Virus record (IMG/VR): IMGVR_UViG_3300037560_000207
Location: 117,361-181,360 of that record
Source: a virus
DNA length: 64,000 nt
Direction: 5' to 3' (one strand)
Shown here in pieces: positions 33,970-42,217 of the stretch (positions are counted from its first letter, which is position 1; each line of letters starts with the position of its first letter). The position numbers were made by a program, and so were the translations under genes. The notes under the pieces are model-generated. The model was not told the origin of the DNA. It worked only from the letters and a program-made list of their open reading frames with translations, and made no database searches.

Positions 33970-34176
33970 ATGAAAAACAAAAAAGAAGAAGAATTATTTT
34001 GGACAGGGCCTGGGTATCGAGGTGAATATCAATGTCCTCATGGCGTGGGACATGGTAATCATATTCATGGTTGTGATGGATGTTGTGAACGGGATGATTT
34101 TCCCTTGAATGCTGTCAATATCAAAACTACGCGCAAACATGAAAAGAAATTAGATAGGAAAAAAAATGAAAATTAA
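33970..34176 (+). CDS. Small Cys/His-rich protein
   Basis: 68 residues from ATG 33970 (AGGGAAA upstream); an in-frame ATG at 33952 overlaps the previous stop. CPHGVGHGNHIHGCDGCC suggests metal binding. Function unknown. It overlaps the methyltransferase by 11 bases. Confidence 0.5.
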   Translation: MKNKKEEELFWTGPGYRGEYQCPHGVGHGNHIHGCDGCCERDDFPLNAVNIKTTRKHEKKLDRKKNEN

Positions 34177-34636
34177 CCTTGGATGTGGCAATGATGTTCG
34201 ATCTGGATATATCAATATTGATCGTTTACCATCAAATCAAGTACCTCCAGATATATATAGACAGGGAGATATCAGTTCTTTGGATTGGCTAACAGAAGAT
34301 AATACAGTCAATGAAATCATAGCATTGGATTGTCTCGAATATTTACCAACTAATGTTATCAAACAAGCTTTAATTAACTGGGCACAAAAATTATCTGTGG
34401 GTGGTATATTAAAGATTTTAGTACCAGATTGCCATGCAATAGCTAAATCGTTTGCACAGGGACAATTCAGTCTTAAGGAATATTCACAAATGATTTTGGG
34501 TACCCAAGAAGGAAATGATAATCGATTAGCAGTTATTGATGCTGCAACACTACTTAGTATTCTTCAGGAAATTGGATTAACTATCTCTCTTAAGAGATAC
34601 GAAGGTGTAGCAATTTATGTTGAGGCAATAAAATGA
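34166..34636 (+). CDS. SAM-dependent methyltransferase
   Basis: 156 residues. NLGCGNDVRSGYINID is a SAM-binding motif I, with EIIALDCLEYLP and LSVGGILKILVPD following. Short class I fold typical of glycan loci. AGGAAA precedes the ATG. Confidence 0.75.
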   Translation: MKINLGCGNDVRSGYINIDRLPSNQVPPDIYRQGDISSLDWLTEDNTVNEIIALDCLEYLPTNVIKQALINWAQKLSVGGILKILVPDCHAIAKSFAQGQFSLKEYSQMILGTQEGNDNRLAVIDAATLLSILQEIGLTISLKRYEGVAIYVEAIK

Positions 34637-35397
34637 TAACTACTGGTTGTGAAGGTTGTTGTTTTTTAAAGCAAGATGATCAAGGCAAGGGATGTGTTTT
34701 GCATCAATTATGTGCCCTTAAAGATGGACAAATATTTGCCCCTGGATATTGTCGATTTTGCCGTAGCCATAAATGGGCCGCAAAACAAAAAACAACCGAT
34801 TTATCCGAATTATATCGAAAAGTATTAAATGAACGTGCTCTTAAATTTGATATGTTAGTATTTTTTAATGAAGCTGTCAATCGAATTGAAGATTTGGAAC
34901 ATACGCTAAATTCTGATTGGTATATCGGATATGCCAAGAAAATTATTATCATGGATGTTACAGGATTCGGTGATCGACAAAATTTAGCTTTACAATATCT
35001 TAAAAGTCGAGAACATCCAGTTTCTACAGTAGTTGATAGTAGTGTTATTCATGAATCACTTGAACAGCGTGAGATAACAATAAAAAGACTTTCAAAAAAA
35101 GTAACAGCACCATTCTTTTTATCTATTCCCGCTGGTAATACACTTAAAAATTTCGATTTATTTGCTAAAATGATTCAACATGTACCAAGTAGAGTAATCC
35201 ATTGGTCATTTCCTTTTAATATAGGTATGACAACAATTATGCCAAATCAATTATACTATGGATTGTTTATCACTGCACCCTATAGAGCACTTATGAAATC
35301 TCCAGAAGTCGAATCATTTACTCAACAATTAAGAAAAGAAGAAATAGAAACCGTAATGGGACTTTCATGGTTCTGCGAAAAATGTTGGATAACGTAA
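34633..35397 (+). CDS. Cys-rich protein in the glycan block
   Basis: 254 residues. The first 50 residues hold nine cysteines (CEGCC, GCVLHQLC, YCRFC), perhaps a metal site. The rest (about 70-250) looks like a Rossmann/GT2-like domain (IIIMDVTGFGDRQNLALQYL), without a clear DxD. Its stop overlaps the small remnant at 35397. No family is recognised. Confidence 0.5.
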   Translation: MITTGCEGCCFLKQDDQGKGCVLHQLCALKDGQIFAPGYCRFCRSHKWAAKQKTTDLSELYRKVLNERALKFDMLVFFNEAVNRIEDLEHTLNSDWYIGYAKKIIIMDVTGFGDRQNLALQYLKSREHPVSTVVDSSVIHESLEQREITIKRLSKKVTAPFFLSIPAGNTLKNFDLFAKMIQHVPSRVIHWSFPFNIGMTTIMPNQLYYGLFITAPYRALMKSPEVESFTQQLRKEEIETVMGLSWFCEKCWIT

Positions 35398-35486
35398 TGG
35401 GTAAATTTATTGATTTAACTAGACAACGATTCGGGAGACTTATAGAAAAAGCCTTACAATATCAGTCGGAAAGAAAAAAATGCTAG
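35397..35486 (+). pseudogene. Deletion remnant of an AP2/HNH homing endonuclease
   Basis: A 29-residue frame: the first part MGKFIDLTRQRFGRLI matches the N-terminus of the homing endonucleases at 13589 and 27138 (LIGQKFGRL). The second part EKALQYQSERKKC matches their C-terminus (EKAL...KK). About 180 central residues are missing. Its 3' end (CGGAAAGAAAAAA) is the ribosome site of the next gene. Strong sign of a past homing gene, now deleted. Confidence 0.7.
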
Positions 35487-36247
35487 ATAATGAAAAAGTA
35501 AATATTATTATTGCAACTCATAATGATTCGACAACAATTCAAAAAACACTTGAATCAGTTACAAAAGGAATTCGACCTGCTGATCAGGTTACGGTTGGTG
35601 ATAACAATTCTACTGATGGTACATATGATGTCCTTTGTAAACTTCTCGATGCAAAGCAGGTAACTATTGACAATAAAACAGGTTTACCTCCACAATTTAA
35701 AGGGAAATTCAACGAAATACCTGTTACAATTTTCCGAAAGAAATCATCTACAATAGGACATACATTGAATATTGCTATGCAAATGGAATGGAAAAATATT
35801 ACCTTATTTGGCTTTGTTGATAAAGGAAGTTGGTATGCTGGGGATAAAATTGCACAGGCTATTAGAGTTTTTCAACAATATCCTGCTGTTGCGTGTGTAG
35901 TAAGTGATTTCGATAATCATCATTCGGATGGACGTGTGGAGAGAGTTTTCCGTTGTTCTTTTGATATGCAAAGATTACTTACTGATTACCAATATGATAG
36001 AAACTTTCTAGTCAGAACACAAATATTTCCTAAATTAAAATGCGGTTTTAGTGAACAAATGCCGATCAGAGATGATTATGATCTTTTATTAAAAATATCC
36101 GAAATTGGATTAATATATCACATACCAGCACCGCTTCATAATAATATTATTGTTGAAATTGATGAAACCGTTAAACAATTAATAACACAAAATGAAACAA
36201 TAACAAAACAATTAACTGCTCAACGTCGGAATAAACCAAATGGGTAG
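35480..36247 (+). CDS. Glycosyltransferase, GT2-like
   Basis: 255 residues. NIIIATHNDSTTIQKTLES with DNNSTDGTYDV is the GT2 start; VVSDFDNHH and IRDDYDLLLK look like metal and catalytic sites. It begins inside the remnant of the homing gene. Part of the second glycan block. Confidence 0.75.
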   Translation: MLDNEKVNIIIATHNDSTTIQKTLESVTKGIRPADQVTVGDNNSTDGTYDVLCKLLDAKQVTIDNKTGLPPQFKGKFNEIPVTIFRKKSSTIGHTLNIAMQMEWKNITLFGFVDKGSWYAGDKIAQAIRVFQQYPAVACVVSDFDNHHSDGRVERVFRCSFDMQRLLTDYQYDRNFLVRTQIFPKLKCGFSEQMPIRDDYDLLLKISEIGLIYHIPAPLHNNIIVEIDETVKQLITQNETITKQLTAQRRNKPNG

Positions 36248-36818
36248 AAATAAAAAAAGTACTAGACATATAGAAGCTACTAAGCGAAAGGTTAATGCAG
36301 AGGCAGAAATGGCGAAACTAGGTCTCACTCTTAAAGATGATATAGCACTTATTGGATTTGTTTTCAATCACCTTGCCATTTCTCATCTAACATATTTAGG
36401 ACTTTCTTCGATTAATAAACTGTGTAAAACATATGCTGCCATAGATATTTGCATATTCACTCAACATATTATCCAACCGTGCATACAACTTTTATGTCCA
36501 GTTTTTAGTATATCTGATTTGTCTAGGTGGCATCATCATCCATTAATAGCAACCAGCATCGGAACAACAATTGAGGCATTAGCCAGTAATGCTTCCATAG
36601 TTTATCATTATGCTTTTGATCCAGAATTTATTGATAAATCACACCGAGAATCGTCCGATTTACGACCTGCATTTTGTGATCCACGAGTACGAGTCATTGT
36701 GAGACATGAATCTCATAAAGAATTGATTGAAGCGGAATTTGGCATCAGGGTATGTGATGAAATTATACCAGATTGTGATGCTGAAATGTTAGCAAAATTG
36801 GTATTAATGGAGAAATAA
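36240..36818 (+). CDS. Hypothetical protein in the glycan block
   Basis: 192 residues. Basic N-terminus, then IALIGFVFNHLAISHLTYLGLSS, with many His and Cys. The gene overlaps its neighbour. It may be a divergent glycosyltransferase or sugar enzyme; I recognise no family. Confidence 0.45.
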   Translation: MGRNKKSTRHIEATKRKVNAEAEMAKLGLTLKDDIALIGFVFNHLAISHLTYLGLSSINKLCKTYAAIDICIFTQHIIQPCIQLLCPVFSISDLSRWHHHPLIATSIGTTIEALASNASIVYHYAFDPEFIDKSHRESSDLRPAFCDPRVRVIVRHESHKELIEAEFGIRVCDEIIPDCDAEMLAKLVLMEK

Positions 36819-36821
36819 AAA

Positions 36822-37763
36822 ATGACAGAAGCAAAACCACCAACCAGATTAGGCAAACAAGAACTTTATGATGCACTATCTGCTCTAGGTTATACTGAAG
36901 AACAATTATCAGATGATCAAGGTAAGAAACTCAAACGACCTATATTACTCGAAAAACTTCATGCTCATCAGCAGGGAGAGGAGGGGTTGGCTGTTCTTTC
37001 TGATGTAGAAGAAAATGATGATGATGTTGGTGTTGAAGTAAAGCCAGACATAAAAGAGAGTCAGAATAATGATTATGATGATGATGATGCTGAAGCTAAA
37101 TATCCAGACGATTCTGATCCTGAAGAACTTGAAATTCCAAATCAGAATGACCCTAAATGGACCCAATATGTTCTGGGACAATTCATGGAAGATGAAGTTG
37201 ATGGTGTTAATCCAAGAGTTGAAGGGTTACGTCGCGTAGCAAATGAATTAGTAGGGGAACTTGTAGAGGAAGGTTGTGATTTAGTTAGTGCCCCTTCTCA
37301 AGAGAATAATTTTCGTGCATGTGTAAAAGCGTGGGGAATATTTTTAACCGCCAACGGACATACCAAAAGATTCGAAGCCTTGGCAGATGCACATGCTGAT
37401 AATTGTCACGAAGATTATGCTACTTATCTTGTAGCGATGGCAGATACACGCGCGAAAGGAAGAGTTTTCCGTAATGCGTTATATTTACGACGTGTTGTTT
37501 CTGCGGAGGAAGTCAGTAAAACAATGGCCATGACTGCTGATATTCAAAAGGGTGGAGCAATACACACTTCGCAGATCAGTATGATTCGTTTAATCTCAGA
37601 TAGACACAATTTTAATATTACGGAAGTCTTAGATGGCTTAGGTATTAAATATGAACTCAATGATTCTACAGGAGATGTTAATCTAAAATTATTATCATAC
37701 GAAGACGCTTTAGCTGTATCTATTAAGATGAGAGAAATGAAAGAAGAACAGGAAAAGAAATAA
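36822..37763 (+). CDS. Putative single-strand annealing protein
   Basis: 313 residues. An acidic stretch (about 62-105: DDDD and EE runs) precedes a domain with VEGLRRVANELVGE, then ADTRAKGRVFRNALYLRRVVSAEEV, a pattern I associate with Rad52/RecT-type annealing proteins (xTRAxGRAxR). That match is from memory and weak. Otherwise hypothetical. Located with an ssDNA-binding-like gene. Confidence 0.4.
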   Translation: MTEAKPPTRLGKQELYDALSALGYTEEQLSDDQGKKLKRPILLEKLHAHQQGEEGLAVLSDVEENDDDVGVEVKPDIKESQNNDYDDDDAEAKYPDDSDPEELEIPNQNDPKWTQYVLGQFMEDEVDGVNPRVEGLRRVANELVGELVEEGCDLVSAPSQENNFRACVKAWGIFLTANGHTKRFEALADAHADNCHEDYATYLVAMADTRAKGRVFRNALYLRRVVSAEEVSKTMAMTADIQKGGAIHTSQISMIRLISDRHNFNITEVLDGLGIKYELNDSTGDVNLKLLSYEDALAVSIKMREMKEEQEKK

Positions 37764-37984
37764 TGTCAGAATTATACGAATTTCTTAAATCTCTTGATAC
37801 AGAACCTATGGATATAGATACATTTTCTGAATGTGCTCAGAAAGATTTAGATCGTTTTGTCAAAAATATAAAGCATCTTAAAACTCTTAAAAATAAAAGT
37901 ATATCATTATTCCGATGGTATATAATGTTTGGATATTGGAATGAAAGTTTGAATTTTCTCCAGGAGGAAAATAATGGCAAATGA
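37763..37984 (+). CDS. Hypothetical small protein
   Basis: 73 residues, helical (LKSLDTEPMDIDTFSECAQKDLDRF), without recognised motifs. The stop overlaps the next gene. Confidence 0.5.
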   Translation: MSELYEFLKSLDTEPMDIDTFSECAQKDLDRFVKNIKHLKTLKNKSISLFRWYIMFGYWNESLNFLQEENNGK

Positions 37985-38459
37985 ATTTAGTAAAGCTTTA
38001 GTATTTTATAAAGCAAAAAAAGATGGGAATGGGGCAGCAAGCCAATGGTCTCTAAGTTCAGAGAAAAACTCAATATTTTTAGAAATGACAAATCAAAAAG
38101 GCAAAGATGAAAATAACAATGCTAGATTTGACTGGGAAAATAAAATCAGATTCAAACTCGATGAAACTGATATTGGTGAAATTTTAGCTGTTCTAATGAA
38201 TCTTCAGAATGGAATCGGCCCGTTTGACACAGACAAAAAGAAGCATAAGGGACTCTTTCATTCGAACCCAAAAGGAAATGCTATTCTATATTTTGGAAGA
38301 GATGCAACAATGGAGGAACATGGGAGATTTCATGTATATTTAAGCGTTAAAAGAGGGGACGACCAAACTGTAGTACGACACACCATTAGTAAAGGAGAAG
38401 CATGTATTTTGAGCACTCTTCTTCGTCGGGCTATTGAGGTGATGTATCGGTGGGGTTAA
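37974..38459 (+). CDS. Putative PC4/whirly-like ssDNA-binding protein
   Basis: 161 residues. A beta-rich core (RFKLDETDIGEILAVLMN, AILYFGRDA, VYLSVKRG) and a C-terminal helix (SKGEACILSTLLRRAIEVMYRW) resemble PC4-like phage ssDNA-binding proteins. CAGGAGG precedes the ATG. Last gene of the plus arm. Its stop codon overlaps that of the opposite gene. Confidence 0.4.
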   Translation: MANEFSKALVFYKAKKDGNGAASQWSLSSEKNSIFLEMTNQKGKDENNNARFDWENKIRFKLDETDIGEILAVLMNLQNGIGPFDTDKKKHKGLFHSNPKGNAILYFGRDATMEEHGRFHVYLSVKRGDDQTVVRHTISKGEACILSTLLRRAIEVMYRWG

Positions 38460-38812
38460 TTAAGATTTGATCTTTTTTTAAAGTCTTCTTCCATACGTTC
38501 CATAATTGCCTTAAGCACTTGAACATCAGTAGATAAATCGCTAACAGTAGTTGTAAGTTCTCTTATACTTTCTTGCAAATGGGTTATTTGGACTGTTATT
38601 ATATCTACATAACGATCCATCTCTTTTTGTATTGATACTTCATGTTGTATATCATCAGCTTTCATAACTGCAATTGCAGCAGTATGTATATCTAAAGCAC
38701 CTTTAATACGTTGCTGTTCAGCACCCATAGAAAAAGCTGTACCGGCAATTCCACCGGTTGCTCCTAAAATTAAACCAATTACGCAATAAAATGTGCTTTG
38801 TTTTTTTGTCAT
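38456..38812 (-). CDS. Membrane-anchored coiled-coil protein
   Basis: 118 residues. Hydrophobic N-terminus (FYCVIGLILGATGGIAGTAF) followed by a long coiled coil (about 40-110). The layout resembles XhlA-type or i-spanin-like lysis proteins. No enzyme motif. GGAAAATAG precedes the ATG. Its stop overlaps the plus-strand stop. Confidence 0.5.
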   Translation of the reverse strand: MTKKQSTFYCVIGLILGATGGIAGTAFSMGAEQQRIKGALDIHTAAIAVMKADDIQHEVSIQKEMDRYVDIITVQITHLQESIRELTTTVSDLSTDVQVLKAIMERMEEDFKKRSNLN

Positions 38813-38813
38813 T

Positions 38814-39131
38814 CTATTTTCCTAATTCCACACATTCTAGCAAATCTCTTTGCCAATTATCTCGGGTAATAATCAAAAATTTCAACCCATGTTGTTGGTA
38901 AAATTCCTTTTTTCTCTCTAATTTCGTATCCGCACGAACTTCCATCAAGCCGTCATATTCAACCCATAGCTCATATTCGGGTAGATAGAAATCTGATACA
39001 CTGCGACTCGGTTTCGGCAGATGTTTATGTGATTCATATTCAATATCGTTAGCCAGAAGCCAATCAGCTACTTTTGCTTCAGATCGGGAATCATAAATTT
39101 CGCCATCTAATCCTATTGTTTTTTGCCACAT
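38814..39131 (-). CDS. Small endonuclease-like protein (T7 endonuclease I/Vsr fold)
   Basis: 105 residues. SRSEAKVADWL, SVSDFYLPEYELWVEYDGL and EFYQQHGLKFLIITRDNW have the D...ExK pattern of PD-(D/E)XK nucleases used as resolvases or repair enzymes. AGGTGATC precedes the ATG, inside the 3' end of the HNH gene. A similar protein is at 10782-11141. Confidence 0.6.
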   Translation of the reverse strand: MWQKTIGLDGEIYDSRSEAKVADWLLANDIEYESHKHLPKPSRSVSDFYLPEYELWVEYDGLMEVRADTKLERKKEFYQQHGLKFLIITRDNWQRDLLECVELGK

Positions 39132-39847
39132 AGATCACCTAAAAGTAAAGCAACAAAATGATTGACATAACTATCTTCATGACCTATTGTTTTATGATGA
39201 CATTTATTACACAATGTGATTCCATTATTAACATCAAAAACTTTATCAGGATATTTAGCTTTCATATAAATATGATGAGCGGCTATTGGACATTTTGTTT
39301 TATCGCATAATCTACAAGTATTCTTATCTCGTCGAAATACTGATTTTTGCCAATAGAGATATTCTGGTGTTTTATATAATTGTTGATTTTCTGGTGTTAT
39401 AAAACCCTTCCACTGTTTAATAGAGATGCCTTGGAGCATAGCACTTCTATTTTTCTGAAATTCGCCGGTTTTACACATTTCTCTAACTTTAGCATGAGCT
39501 TTCGACACCGTTCCGTGTTGTTTTTCTCGTTGGATTGCCGCTTGTGAATAGCTTTTAGTTTTTCCTCCATTTGCCAGAATCTTAGCTCTGATAGTCATGG
39601 CCGCTACTCCATATTTGTCAGCTAATGAAAATAAAGTATGACCAGATTCGTATTCTTTTATTACTTGATCCATATTGTCTATGGTCTTAAGTCCAACGGC
39701 AGGTCTTGATTGAAAACTCTTTTTAATTCCACAACTTTTACATCTCGGCCTTAATCTTTTCTGCCTAGAATATCTTATCATTCCACATTCTATACAGATG
39801 TTAATTATGCGGCCATCATTAGTACGTAATATTGGTTTTCTTTTCAT
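39113..39847 (-). CDS. HNH endonuclease with helix-turn-helix
   Basis: 244 residues. An N-terminal zinc ribbon (CIECGMIRY...CKSCG) and a helix-turn-helix (SLADKYGVAAMTIRAKIL) are followed by an HNH core: CRLCDKTKCPIAAHHIYMKA...NNGITLCNKCHHK. A homing-type endonuclease. A promoter-like ACGTATAAT is at 39859. Confidence 0.82.
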   Translation of the reverse strand: MKRKPILRTNDGRIINICIECGMIRYSRQKRLRPRCKSCGIKKSFQSRPAVGLKTIDNMDQVIKEYESGHTLFSLADKYGVAAMTIRAKILANGGKTKSYSQAAIQREKQHGTVSKAHAKVREMCKTGEFQKNRSAMLQGISIKQWKGFITPENQQLYKTPEYLYWQKSVFRRDKNTCRLCDKTKCPIAAHHIYMKAKYPDKVFDVNNGITLCNKCHHKTIGHEDSYVNHFVALLLGDLCGKKQ

Positions 39848-39858
39848 TTACTACCTTA

Positions 39859-39867
39859 TTATACGTC
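39859..39867 (-). promoter_or_regulatory. Weak late-promoter-like motif
   Basis: On the minus strand the sequence reads GACGTATAATAAGG, a variant of GTGTATAA with the second G replaced, about 12 bases upstream of ATG 39847. It fits the pattern less well than the others. Confidence 0.35.
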
Positions 39868-39916
39868 AAACTCTTCTATCTGTTCGACAAAAACTTTTTT
39901 AATTTCCCAAAAATAA

Positions 39917-39951
39917 AGGGGGCTATGATCGTCGGTCAATCAACACCCCCT
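39917..39951 (-). terminator. Hairpin terminator after the virion gene
   Basis: Minus strand: AGGGGG and CCCCCT form a 6-bp stem (39917-39922 with 39946-39951), with an inner TGAT/ATCA stem, followed by TTTATTTTT. Just downstream of the stop of 39977-40618. Confidence 0.6.
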
Positions 39952-39976
39952 CGTTTAATCAATAGTGAGATTTCGT

Positions 39977-40618
39977 TTACAAGTATTCCAACTGCACATA
40001 GAGTCCGAAGCTCTCTTTGCTACCAATACTCAATGGAGTTGCCGAAATACAAGTATACCAGTCGTGTCGTGTATCTTCAGTTGATGTACCAGATGGACTT
40101 AGACCACCACTACCTGCACTATACAGTAACGCCACTACAACACCGGAACCAGATGGTGCGACCCATCCAGGATGACTTGCTGGTGCCAATGCAGTACCGC
40201 TAGAACTAACGCCAGAACCACCATTACATACTTGAAGTACTTGAGTTGTAACACCTGTAGCACCATTCGTAATAACTAAACGATCGAAAATACGAAGTTC
40301 ACAATTCTGAGTTTTAACGGCTGGAGTAAACGTAAAACGAATATTCAATGTTCCAGAGTTGATTACTACTGCTGATGGTACAACTACTGCTTCACCATCA
40401 ATGATTACACCAGATGTCCCAGTATCATATTTACAGTTTGTAGCTTGTGGACCCGCTGGAGCACTACCATCACTCGCACTGATGTAGGTACTATCTTGAT
40501 ACTCCCCGACTTGAACCGAAGTTCCAAAAGATGCACCGAAAAAGCCTAATCCTGATGCATTAAGATCAACCCATACACCCGCTCCCTGCCCCGCGTAAAA
40601 ATCAATTGCTGCTGCCAT
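39977..40618 (-). CDS. Virion/tail protein, paralogue 1
   Basis: 213 residues. Shared with 41542-42177: SGLGFFG near the N-terminus, NCKY...SGVI.DG, LNIRFTF, and the ending RHDWY...IGSKESFGL...EYL. Beta-rich, rich in Ser, Gly and Thr, so probably a capsid decoration or tail protein. ATG 40618 has AAAGGGGGTG; a GTG at 40627 is in frame. GTGTATAA is at 40667 and a terminator follows. Confidence 0.75.
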   Translation of the reverse strand: MAAAIDFYAGQGAGVWVDLNASGLGFFGASFGTSVQVGEYQDSTYISASDGSAPAGPQATNCKYDTGTSGVIIDGEAVVVPSAVVINSGTLNIRFTFTPAVKTQNCELRIFDRLVITNGATGVTTQVLQVCNGGSGVSSSGTALAPASHPGWVAPSGSGVVVALLYSAGSGGLSPSGTSTEDTRHDWYTCISATPLSIGSKESFGLYVQLEYL

Positions 40619-40666
40619 ATCTCTCACCCCCTTTCATTTTTTTAAAAACTGACTTTGTCTATTATA

Positions 40667-40674
40667 TTATACAC
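40667..40674 (-). promoter_or_regulatory. Late-promoter motif GTGTATAAT
   Basis: Minus strand ATGGTGTATAATATAATAG, about 50 bases before the virion gene. It overlaps the stop codon (GGT GTA TAA) of the HNH gene at 40667. No -35 element. Confidence 0.6.
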
Positions 40675-41461
40675 CATTTCCCTTATTTTTGTGGGCGCAA
40701 ATACCACCCAACAAATATTTACTCATATTACAATTATGACAGAGTATCTGTAAATCATCTGGAAAATTGTTATTTATTATCCATTGATTAAAATTAGCAC
40801 CTCTTTTTTTGAGTTTTTTACGATGTTTATTGCCACCTCCATTTATATGATCAATAGCTAAGAACGATCTTTCTTGCTCACTACAACAAGCACATTTGCC
40901 GCCATAGTATTGAATTATTTTATCTCTTAATAATGTTTGTTTTTCATTATAGAGTTGACGATAATCGGATGAAACATACCATTTCATATTTTTGTATATA
41001 CAGATAATACATTTAGTTTTATTTTTGGATAATAATCCTTTTCCGCATACTCCACATAATCCATTAGCGATTTTTTGTTTACGCGATAATATGTCTCTAT
41101 CTCCATATCTCTTAGAACATTTATTACAATAATTTTTAGATGTTAAATTAGATCGCCCACAAGCCATACAAAGTCCGAATTTTTTTCTATCTATTGATGG
41201 TATCCATATATCATCCCTTTTATGATTAGGAGCACTTTTCTCTAAACATTTATTACAAATCTTACGATTATTACAAAATTCTTGACCACAAAGAGGACAT
41301 AACCCCTTATTTCTTCGTCTGGCGATTACAGCTTGTTGATTTTTATTAGCCTTTTGCAAATGATATAAACATAATGTTTTATTAAATTGTGTGGCTTTAC
41401 CGCATAATGTACAAAGATTTTTATTTTTTCTCTCTCGGTATAATTCTTTACTTACAGACAT
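40667..41461 (-). CDS. HNH endonuclease with several zinc knuckles
   Basis: 264 residues. Four or more CxxC units (NLCTLCGK, GLCPLCGQE, GLCMACGRSN, GLCGVCGKG) precede an HNH core: KCACCSEQERSFLAIDHINGGG and ILCHNCNMSKYLLGGICAH. Likely a homing endonuclease inserted between two paralogous virion genes. AAAAGGAG precedes the ATG. Confidence 0.85.
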   Translation of the reverse strand: MSVSKELYRERKNKNLCTLCGKATQFNKTLCLYHLQKANKNQQAVIARRRNKGLCPLCGQEFCNNRKICNKCLEKSAPNHKRDDIWIPSIDRKKFGLCMACGRSNLTSKNYCNKCSKRYGDRDILSRKQKIANGLCGVCGKGLLSKNKTKCIICIYKNMKWYVSSDYRQLYNEKQTLLRDKIIQYYGGKCACCSEQERSFLAIDHINGGGNKHRKKLKKRGANFNQWIINNNFPDDLQILCHNCNMSKYLLGGICAHKNKGNGV

Positions 41462-41513
41462 TAAAATCTCCTTTTGGCAATAAACCCTTTAGAATAATGT
41501 TTCTTCTAATAAT

Positions 41514-41521
41514 TTATACAC
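41514..41521 (-). promoter_or_regulatory. Late-promoter motif GTGTATAA
   Basis: Minus strand TTTTGGTGTATAAATTATTAG about 50 bases upstream of the HNH gene. No -35 element. Confidence 0.55.
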
Positions 41522-41541
41522 CAAAAGGAAAAATATTATCC

Positions 41542-42177
41542 CTATAAATATTCGAGTTCGTAGGTCATCCCAAAGCTCTTATCACCAAGCTGGGTTGGAG
41601 TACAGGTCAAAGCAACATACCAATCGTGTCGAGCACTAAGTTCTTCAAAGCCACCTTCTCTTGCACCATTCAATCCCGGAGAATTCACCACAGCAATGTA
41701 ATTAGAACCAGATGCACTTACGTCTGACCAAGATGCATCACTATAAGCACTTTCAACTGTTTGTAAACGACTTCTATGGCGTATTTCAGCAACATAGAAT
41801 GTTAAATTTTCAGCAGGTTTGTTTTTATTGGCTAAAGAACCGGTAAAACTTCCATCAAAAACCCACAATTTAGCAAATTGACAGTATATAGCAGAACCAT
41901 GAGTAAATCGAATATTAATTGTGGCCAATTCATTTGGCAAATTTTTTAAAGCAATACCAGAACTTTCTTGTCCATGAATAACCCCAGATGCTCCATTATA
42001 TTTATTATTATTACATTCGAAACTTTGAATAGTACCACTTGCATTTGTCACAAATGTATGACCATTATAACTGCCAATAGATATAGCAGCACCAAAACCA
42101 TCATCCCCAAAAAAGCCCAAACCAGAGCTTGTAGGAACAAGGGTATCTTCACCAGCATATAGTTCTAACATTGCCAT
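41542..42177 (-). CDS. Virion/tail protein, paralogue 2
   Basis: 211 residues. The same beta-rich protein type as 39977-40618, with matching blocks SGLGFFGDDGFGAAISIG, NNKYNGASGVIHG, TINIRFT and RHDWYVALTC...LGDKSFGMTYELEYL. AAAGGAG precedes the ATG; GTGTATAAT is at 42205. The pair suggests gene duplication, then HNH invasion. Confidence 0.75.
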   Translation of the reverse strand: MAMLELYAGEDTLVPTSSGLGFFGDDGFGAAISIGSYNGHTFVTNASGTIQSFECNNNKYNGASGVIHGQESSGIALKNLPNELATINIRFTHGSAIYCQFAKLWVFDGSFTGSLANKNKPAENLTFYVAEIRHRSRLQTVESAYSDASWSDVSASGSNYIAVVNSPGLNGAREGGFEELSARHDWYVALTCTPTQLGDKSFGMTYELEYL

Positions 42178-42204
42178 CGATTTTTCTCCTTTCGTTTCTT
42201 TATA

Positions 42205-42212
42205 TTATACAC
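42205..42212 (-). promoter_or_regulatory. Late-promoter motif GTGTATAAT
   Basis: Minus strand ATATGTGTATAATATAAAG, about 30 bases before ATG 42177, just after the stop of the preceding gene. No -35 element. Confidence 0.58.
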
Positions 42213-42217
42213 ATATA

